From Beijerinckiaceae bacterium (GTDB taxonomy: Bacteria > Pseudomonadota > Alphaproteobacteria > Rhizobiales > Beijerinckiaceae), in the NCBI GenBank assembly GCA_025459195.1, contig JALORF010000011.1, positions 1 through 39,951 on the forward strand: a stretch of 39,951 nucleotides of DNA. The letters run 5' to 3'. Positions 35,202 to 39,951 of this stretch are shown in pieces. Within the stretch, counting starts at the first letter, position 1. Every line of letters begins with the position of its first letter. The translations under genes were made by a program, and so were the position numbers. The notes below the pieces were generated by a model that searched no databases, was not told the origin of the DNA, and was given only the letters and a program-made list of their open reading frames with translations.

Positions 35202-35948
35202 TCAGCTCTGGAGATCGGCAAGGCGGCGGATTGCGTCGCGGCGAAGTTCGTCGGTGCGGCCAACCATGCTGCTGATGCTGGCATAGGCGCGCTGCACCTC
35301 GATCAAGCGGCTCATCTCGAGCACGGGCTTGACGTTGGAGCGCTCGATCACCCCGGTCTCGACCCGGACCTGCGGGCCGGCCGGCTGGGCGGGAGCCACG
35401 GATGAGAACAGGTTCGAGCCCTCATTCCTGAGGTCGCGCGGGTTGGCGAAGCGGGCGAGCCGGAGCTTGCCGCGATTGCCCTGATCGGTCAGGACCGTGC
35501 CATCCTCGGCGATGCGGACGCCGGTTTCGTTGGTGGAAATCTCGATCGGGCCATTCTCGCCGACCACGCGCAGGCCACCTTGCGTCACCATCTGGCCACG
35601 CGAGTTGATCTCGAAGCCGCCATCGCGGGTGTAGCGGGTCTGGCCGTTGCCGAGTTGAACGGTGAAGTAGGCATCGCCGCGCACGGCTGCATCCAGCGGG
35701 TTGCCGGTGCGCTCGATCAACCCGGTCGACAGGTCGATGGGCGTTCCGCGGTCGATCACGAAGGAAACGCGCTTGTCGCGGTTGGGAAAGGTTTCGGCCT
35801 TGGCCACCGGCTGGACATGCTCGGCGAAGCGCACCGAACGGGCCTTGAAGCCGTTGGTGTTGATGTTGGCCACGTTGTTGGCAATCACATCCATCTCGCG
35901 CCGAAGCGCCATCTGGCGTGACACACCGACGAGAAGCGCATTCTCCAT
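35202..35948 (-). CDS. flgF: Flagellar proximal rod protein FlgF
   Basis: This 248-residue rod protein begins MENALLVGVSRQMALRREMDVIANNVANINTNGFKARSVRF. It contains DAAVRGDAYFTVQLGNGQTRYTRDGGFEI and the C-terminal NVKPVLEMSRLIEVQRAYAS. The ATG at 35948 has GGGAG about ten bases upstream; upstream frame lacks rod-protein character. It is the first gene of flgF-flgG-flgA-flgH, divergent from fliL across a 304-base gap. Confidence 0.96.
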   Translation of the reverse strand: MENALLVGVSRQMALRREMDVIANNVANINTNGFKARSVRFAEHVQPVAKAETFPNRDKRVSFVIDRGTPIDLSTGLIERTGNPLDAAVRGDAYFTVQLGNGQTRYTRDGGFEINSRGQMVTQGGLRVVGENGPIEISTNETGVRIAEDGTVLTDQGNRGKLRLARFANPRDLRNEGSNLFSSVAPAQPAGPQVRVETGVIERSNVKPVLEMSRLIEVQRAYASISSMVGRTDELRRDAIRRLADLQS

Positions 35949-36019
35949 CGCATCGAACTCCCATGCCGTCCGCGAAAATCCGTGACGCTCCCCAGCGCAG
36001 ATCTCGCGGCTTGTCCTTC

Positions 36020-36034
36020 GCATCAGCCGTGCCA
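36020..36034 (-). promoter_or_regulatory. Weak sigma54-like promoter candidate for flgF
   Basis: On the minus strand TGGCACGGCTGATGC has GG-N10-GC spacing and a TGGCAC -24 element with ATGC at -12. It lies about 70 bases before flgF. GG-N10-GC is common by chance in GC-rich DNA, so this is only a candidate. Confidence 0.25.
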
Positions 36035-36153
36035 ACCGGGACAATCGAGAGAATATGTCTTTTTTTCAATGGCTTGACGGCTTTGCAGGCGTCCCTGCCA
36101 GTGGCCTCACTCCTGCCAGGGCGGCAAAGAGGACCCGGCAGAAATTGCCCGGC

Positions 36154-36172
36154 TTAACGAGGCATTAACCAT
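36154..36172 (+). promoter_or_regulatory. CtrA-type box upstream of fliL
   Basis: TTAACGAGGCATTAACCAT is a perfect TTAA-N7-TTAACCAT match, about 80 bases before the fliL ATG. The remaining 35949-36252 gap holds a T-rich stretch near 36058-36065 but no small gene that I can see. Confidence 0.75.
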
Positions 36173-36252
36173 AAATCGCCAGTGTGGGGTTCAGTTCACG
36201 GAGGGTGCATCCGCACCAGCCGCCCTGTCCTCACCAAGGCTTCCCCGGTCCG

Positions 36253-36795
36253 ATGGCCAAGAAACCGAAAAACAGCGATGCTGATGCCGAAGCGCCAAAG
36301 GATGGCGAAGCTGCGGAAGGCGGGGCCAAGGCCGGCGGCCGCAAGGGCCTCTTTGGCAACAAGATTGTCCTGGCCGGCGTCGGGGTGGTTGTGCTCGGCC
36401 TGCTGGGCGGCGGCGGCTGGTTCTTCTTCCTGAAGAAGCCCAAGGTCGACGCGGCCGAGCAGGCTGCCAAGCCCCCTCCCCGCACCACCGGCTTCGTCGA
36501 AATGAAGGAGATGCTGGTCAACATCGCCGGCAGCCAACCCGGCGAACGGCAGACCGTCGTCAAGGTCAAGGTCGCGCTTGAAATCGCCGATGCCAAGATG
36601 GCGCCGGACATCCAGCCCCTGCTGCCGCGCGTCGAGGACATGTTCCAGGTCTATTTGCGCGAATTGCGCCCGGCCGACCTTGAAGGTTCGGCCGGCACAT
36701 TCAGGCTGAAGGAAGAGTTGCTGCGCCGTGTCAACGCAGCCGTGCACCCCGCAAAGGTGGACGCCGTGCTCTTCAAGGAACTCCTGGTTCAATAG
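36253..36795 (+). CDS. fliL: Flagellar basal-body-associated protein FliL
   Basis: This 180-residue inner-membrane protein has an acidic/Ala-rich cytoplasmic N-terminus, one transmembrane helix (about 37-60) and a periplasmic FliL domain (FVEMKEMLVNIAGSQPGERQTVVKVKVALEI, then LPRVEDMFQVYLRELRPADLEGSAGTFRLKEELLRRVNAAV). FliL stabilises stators around the motor. The ATG at 36253 is the first start in good context, since upstream frame sequence is not FliL-like. fliM follows after eight bases. Confidence 0.95.
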   Translation: MAKKPKNSDADAEAPKDGEAAEGGAKAGGRKGLFGNKIVLAGVGVVVLGLLGGGGWFFFLKKPKVDAAEQAAKPPPRTTGFVEMKEMLVNIAGSQPGERQTVVKVKVALEIADAKMAPDIQPLLPRVEDMFQVYLRELRPADLEGSAGTFRLKEELLRRVNAAVHPAKVDAVLFKELLVQ

Positions 36796-36803
36796 GCGCA
36801 ATC

Positions 36804-37991
36804 ATGAGCGGACCAGACGACAAGACCCCGGCTGCCGGCGGCGAACAGGACAATCTCGCCAACGAATGGGGGGCCGCGCTCGCCGAACAGGGCAATGATG
36901 GCGGTGGCGGCGACATGATGGCGGCCGAGTGGGCCACCATGCTCGACTCGCAAACCAATTTCGACGACGCCGAAAGCGGCGTCGATCGCCTGCTGAACCA
37001 GGACGAGATCGACTCGATGCTCGGGTTCTCGGTGGGCGAGATGGGTGCGGGCGGCCGCGCCGGCATCCGCGCCATCGTCGATTCGGGCACCGTGTCCTAC
37101 GAACGCCTGCCCATGCTCGAAATCATCTTCGAGCGCATGGTGCGGCACCTGTCGACCTCGCTGCGCAACTTCTTCAACGACAACGTCGAGGTGACGCTCG
37201 ATGCCATCCGTTCGGTGCGTTTCGGCGACTATGTCAATTCGATTCCGCTGCCCGCGATGATCGCCGTCTTCCGGGCCGAGGAATGGGACAATTTCGGCCT
37301 TGTCACGGTCGAATCCACCCTCACCTACGCCGTGCTCGACACGATGCTCGGCGGCCGGCGCGGCGGCCCGCAGATCCGCCATGACGGCCGGCCCTTCACC
37401 ACCATCGAGATGAACCTGCTCAAGCGCATGATCGGCGTGGTGCTGACCGATGCGGAAGCGGCGTTCAGGCCCCTGTCGGCGGTCACCTTCAAGGTCGACC
37501 GGATCGAGACCAACCCGCGCTTCGCCACGATCTCGCGCCCGGCCAATGCCGCGATCCGCGTCGACCTCAGGCTCGACATGGAAGGGCGCGGCGGTGCGCT
37601 TCAGGTGCTGTTGCCCTATGCCACCATCGAGCCGGTGCGCGACCTGCTGCTGGAAAGTTTCATGGGCGAGAAGATCGGGCGCGACCCGATCTGGGAAAAC
37701 CACCTCGCCACCGAAATCTACCAGGCCACCGTGCCGGTCGAGGCCGTGCTGCACCAGGAGATGATGCCACTGTCGCGCATCATGAGCCTCGATATTGGCG
37801 ACACGCTGGTTTTCGATGCCAAGCCGGACCGTTTCGTCACCCTGCGCTGCGGCGATTTCGGCGTGACCGAGGGCCGCGTCGGACGGGTCGATGACAAGAT
37901 CGCCGTGCAGACCGTGGCCTCGCTCAGGCGCTCGCGCACCACGATCGGGGTGTTCGATTCGTCCGTGTCGTCGCGCAGCGAACGGGGCTGA
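36804..37991 (+). CDS. fliM: Flagellar motor switch protein FliM
   Basis: This 395-residue C-ring protein binds CheY-P and sets rotor direction. The CheY-binding segment LLNQDEIDSMLGF is at residues 63-75, not at the extreme N-terminus as in enteric FliM. The core follows (SYERLPMLEIIFERMVRHLSTSLRNFF, RSVRFGDYVNSIP) and a C-terminal SpoA/FliN-like domain. The 60-residue extension in front contains two similar segments (NEWGAALAEQ and AEWATMLDSQ). It starts eight bases after fliL and is cotranscribed with it. Confidence 0.96.
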   Translation: MSGPDDKTPAAGGEQDNLANEWGAALAEQGNDGGGGDMMAAEWATMLDSQTNFDDAESGVDRLLNQDEIDSMLGFSVGEMGAGGRAGIRAIVDSGTVSYERLPMLEIIFERMVRHLSTSLRNFFNDNVEVTLDAIRSVRFGDYVNSIPLPAMIAVFRAEEWDNFGLVTVESTLTYAVLDTMLGGRRGGPQIRHDGRPFTTIEMNLLKRMIGVVLTDAEAAFRPLSAVTFKVDRIETNPRFATISRPANAAIRVDLRLDMEGRGGALQVLLPYATIEPVRDLLLESFMGEKIGRDPIWENHLATEIYQATVPVEAVLHQEMMPLSRIMSLDIGDTLVFDAKPDRFVTLRCGDFGVTEGRVGRVDDKIAVQTVASLRRSRTTIGVFDSSVSSRSERG

Positions 37992-38042
37992 CATGGCTGG
38001 ATGCACGATCCCGGCAGCCGCACGGGAAAAGGAACGGCGACC

Positions 38043-38504
38043 ATGAGTTTCACGATTGCGCTGATTGCCGACGCGCTGGTGGCGATGTTGCTCGTCGCCA
38101 CGATTGCCACCTGCGTGGTGCTGTCGCGGCGCATCGAGCGGCTCAAGGCCGACGAAGGTGCGATGCGTCGCACCATCGGCGAGTTGCTTGCAGCGACCGA
38201 CAGCGCCGAACGCGCGATTTCCGGCCTGAAACTGACCCTCAACGACTGCGACAAGACCCTCGCCGAGCGCCTGCGCACCGCCGAGCGCTATGCCGCCGAT
38301 CTCTCGGCGCAGATCGAGGCCGGCGAGCAGGTCATGTCGCGCATTGCCAAGATCGTCGAGGCCTCCCGCCTTGTGGCGCCGGTGGCCGCAAACAGCGAGG
38401 AAGAGCCCGCCTCCTCCACCACGCGCAAGCTCTCCGACGCCGCTGAAATGGCGGCGGCCATCACCCAGCGCGCCGTTCGCAGGCTGGATGGTAACGCGGC
38501 ATGA
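38043..38504 (+). CDS. DUF6468-type flagellar-cluster membrane protein
   Basis: This 153-residue protein has one N-terminal transmembrane helix (about 4-27, FTIALIADALVAMLLVATIATCVVL). A mostly helical, coiled-coil-prone region follows: RRIERLKADEGAMRRTIGELLAATDSAERAISGLKLTLNDCDKTLAERL. It matches the uncharacterised protein regularly found between fliM and motE in this order (recognised by context and layout). AAAGGA lies nine bases before the ATG. The function is unknown; a motor-associated role is inferred from position. Confidence 0.75.
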   Translation: MSFTIALIADALVAMLLVATIATCVVLSRRIERLKADEGAMRRTIGELLAATDSAERAISGLKLTLNDCDKTLAERLRTAERYAADLSAQIEAGEQVMSRIAKIVEASRLVAPVAANSEEEPASSTTRKLSDAAEMAAAITQRAVRRLDGNAA

Positions 38505-38532
38505 ACGGTTTTGCGGTCAGATCACCGCTGTC

Positions 38533-39456
38533 ATGATGGATCGGCAACGCCTCATCCCTGCGGTCATTCTCGGCGCCATCGGCCTGCTGGCGCTGAAGGC
38601 GATTTCGTGGACGGTGGGCAACGGCCCGGTTTTTGTGCCCCTGTCCGAACAGGTAGCGCCGCGCACAGCGGTCGTGAACCCGGATGGCAGCTACAATCCG
38701 AATGATTTCCGAGGGATGGTGCAGATGTTCGCCCGCGCCCGCGAGCCCTACATCATCGCTTCCCCCGAGGTCACCGGCTCGGTGCCGGCCAAGGACGCCA
38801 AAACACCGGACGCCAAGGCACCGGATGCCAAAAAGCCGGATGCCAAGACCCCGAATGCCAAGGCCCCTGAAGGCAAGGCCGCCGATGCTCCGAGCCAGCC
38901 AATGCCCGTCGGCCCCAATCCGAAGGACCGTGCCTCGGCGCTGAACCAGGGCGAGCGCACGCCGTCTGCGGCGGAACGCGCCCTGATCGAACGGCTGGGC
39001 GAACGCCGCGAAGAGATCGATGCCCGCCAGCGCGAACTCGACATGCGCGAAAAGCTGCTGGAAACCGCCGAGCGCAAGCTCGATGGCCGTGTCGGCGAAT
39101 TGAAGGCTGTCGAGGACAAGCTCGAAGGCCAGAAGGACGGCAAGGACAATGCCGAGTCCCAGGGCCTGAAAAAGCTGGTCATCATGTATGAGAACATGAA
39201 ACCGAAGGATGCGGCACGGGTCTTCGACCGCCTGCCCTCCGATGTTCTTGTGCCGATGGTGCTCCAGATGAACCCGCGCAAGATGTCCGAAGTCATGGCC
39301 TCGATGTCGGCGGAAGCTGCCGAAAAGCTCACCGTCGCCCTTGCCATCCGCGCACGCGGTCGCCCGGACGGGGCTGCCACTCCGGCACCCGCCGCAGCAG
39401 CAGGCCCGAACGAGCTTCAGGCCATCACGCCAGCGCAGCCTGCCCGGCGACCGTGA
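38533..39456 (+). CDS. MotE-like flagellar motor protein (MgtE-N-like domain)
   Basis: This 307-residue protein has an N-terminal membrane anchor/signal (RLIPAVILGAIGLLALKAISW, 6-26), a Lys/Asp/Ala/Pro repeat linker (87-115) and a long charged coiled coil (about 145-205). It ends in an MgtE-N-like helical domain (about 215-270: LVIMYENMKPKDAARVFDRL, then MNPRKMSEVMASMSAEAAEKL). In Sinorhizobium MotE is a periplasmic chaperone for MotC. Two adjacent ATGs (38533, 38536) are possible. It ends the fliL-fliM run; no motC gene is in this window. Confidence 0.85.
   Translation: MMDRQRLIPAVILGAIGLLALKAISWTVGNGPVFVPLSEQVAPRTAVVNPDGSYNPNDFRGMVQMFARAREPYIIASPEVTGSVPAKDAKTPDAKAPDAKKPDAKTPNAKAPEGKAADAPSQPMPVGPNPKDRASALNQGERTPSAAERALIERLGERREEIDARQRELDMREKLLETAERKLDGRVGELKAVEDKLEGQKDGKDNAESQGLKKLVIMYENMKPKDAARVFDRLPSDVLVPMVLQMNPRKMSEVMASMSAEAAEKLTVALAIRARGRPDGAATPAPAAAAGPNELQAITPAQPARRP
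38791..38877 (+). repeat. Tandem 15-bp repeats coding (K/A)-x-P-D-A-K units
   Basis: About six in-frame pentapeptide units (KDAKT, PDAKA, PDAKK, PDAKT, PNAKA, PEGKA) are encoded in a row inside the motE-like gene, forming a flexible linker. Unit number may vary between strains by slippage. Confidence 0.75.
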
Positions 39457-39475
39457 GGCGGGTGGCCAGCCCGCC
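39457..39475 (+). terminator. Weak hairpin after motE
   Basis: GGCGGG and CCCGCC form a 6-bp stem with a seven-base loop directly after the stop, followed only by TTC. It may mark the end of the fliL operon. Confidence 0.35.
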
Positions 39476-39568
39476 TTCGGCCACGCTCAGGTCCATGGCC
39501 GCTGCCGGCGCTGCTGACAATCGCCATCCGGCCCATTGCGATCCGGCGTGGTCGCGAGGTGCAAGACC

Positions 39569-39943
39569 ATGATCGATTTCATCAACCAGCCCGCTTCCGG
39601 CTCGGCCCGCCCCTTCAGTCGTGCCACGCGGGCGGGCGGTCTGTTGTTCGTCTCGGGCCACAGCGCCCCGCACGATCCGGCGCGCGGGATCATGCGCGGA
39701 GCGACCCCGCAGGAACAGGTGCGCCAATCGCTGGCCGTGATCGCCGACATCCTCGCCGAGGCCGGCAGCAGCCTCGAGCGCATCGTGCAAGTCACCATGC
39801 TGATCACCGACCCTGCCGATTATGCCGCATGCAACGAGGAATATGTCAGGCATTTCCCCGCAGGCCTGCCGGCCCGTCACACCGCCCGCTTTGGAGTCCC
39901 CACCGAGGCGCGCGTGGCCTTCGCCTGCATCGCGCTGGCTTGA
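39569..39943 (+). CDS. RidA (YjgF/YER057c/UK114)-like protein
   Basis: This 124-residue protein has the RidA fold signature: RAGGLLFVSGHSAPHDP near the N-terminus, VRQSLAVIADILAEAGSSLERIVQVTMLITDPADYAACNEEY in the middle and PARHTARFGVP with the conserved Arg103. RidA removes reactive enamines and imines. The Glu that usually follows 15 residues after the Arg is Ala118 here (AFACIA instead of EIEAIA), so it may belong to a non-archetypal Rid subgroup. The ATG at 39569 has GAGGTG nine bases upstream. It lies 112 bases after motE and is probably a separate unit. Confidence 0.85.
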   Translation: MIDFINQPASGSARPFSRATRAGGLLFVSGHSAPHDPARGIMRGATPQEQVRQSLAVIADILAEAGSSLERIVQVTMLITDPADYAACNEEYVRHFPAGLPARHTARFGVPTEARVAFACIALA

Positions 39944-39951
39944 ACGATGAC

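Noticed and set aside
38791-38877. CRISPR-like regular repeats
   Set aside because: The units are contiguous, in frame and code a pentapeptide; there are no spacers.

Overview
The window reads as GC-rich chromosomal DNA from an alphaproteobacterium, almost certainly of the order Hyphomicrobiales (Rhizobiales). The evidence is the gene content and order: CckA beside flhB, flgF-flgG-flgA-flgH facing fliL-fliM-DUF6468-MotE, an ATP12-family F1-ATPase chaperone, and a DksA with a degenerate zinc finger. TTAA-N7-TTAA boxes of the CtrA type stand in front of the flagellar operons. I cannot name the genus from sequence alone. I saw no insertion sequence, integrase, prophage or CRISPR array.

Positions 1-18,000 hold mostly housekeeping genes in short operons. 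They are: a low-GC-looking Acg-type nitroreductase plus MarR pair; an AMP-forming acyl-CoA/acyl-ACP ligase; tRNA-Leu(UAA); an FAD monooxygenase with a zf-CHCC protein; map-radC; an FkbM methyltransferase; sfsA; a CinA-like MoCF-binding protein; a secreted-type amine oxidase; murI; rpsD; and a Spy-like periplasmic protein. A tight forward run then carries ATP12, an M19 dipeptidase, two alpha/beta hydrolases and a gamma-class carbonic anhydrase.

Positions 18,000-39,456 are a flagellar and cell-cycle cluster. Reading leftwards, flgB-flgC-fliE-fliQ-fliR-flhB leads into cckA, the hybrid kinase that in Caulobacter and rhizobia feeds phosphate through ChpT to CtrA. Reading rightwards from the same intergenic region are a FliO-like protein with a very long Ala/Pro-rich tail and fliP. 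A leftward gene for a large secreted beta-module/TPR protein of about 1,209 residues follows, then dksA and an MFS exporter. Next come flgF-flgG-flgA-flgH (leftwards) and fliL-fliM-DUF6468-motE (rightwards). A RidA-like protein closes the window.

The most interesting signal is regulatory. There are four TTAA-N7-(T/C)TAA boxes, two of them back-to-back between flgB and fliO, one before fliL and one directly before the large periplasmic protein gene. Such boxes are rare by chance in DNA this GC-rich, and the kinase that would control their regulator is encoded in the same cluster. This links the uncharacterised periplasmic protein to the flagellar regulon and makes it the best candidate here for an undescribed flagellum-associated factor.
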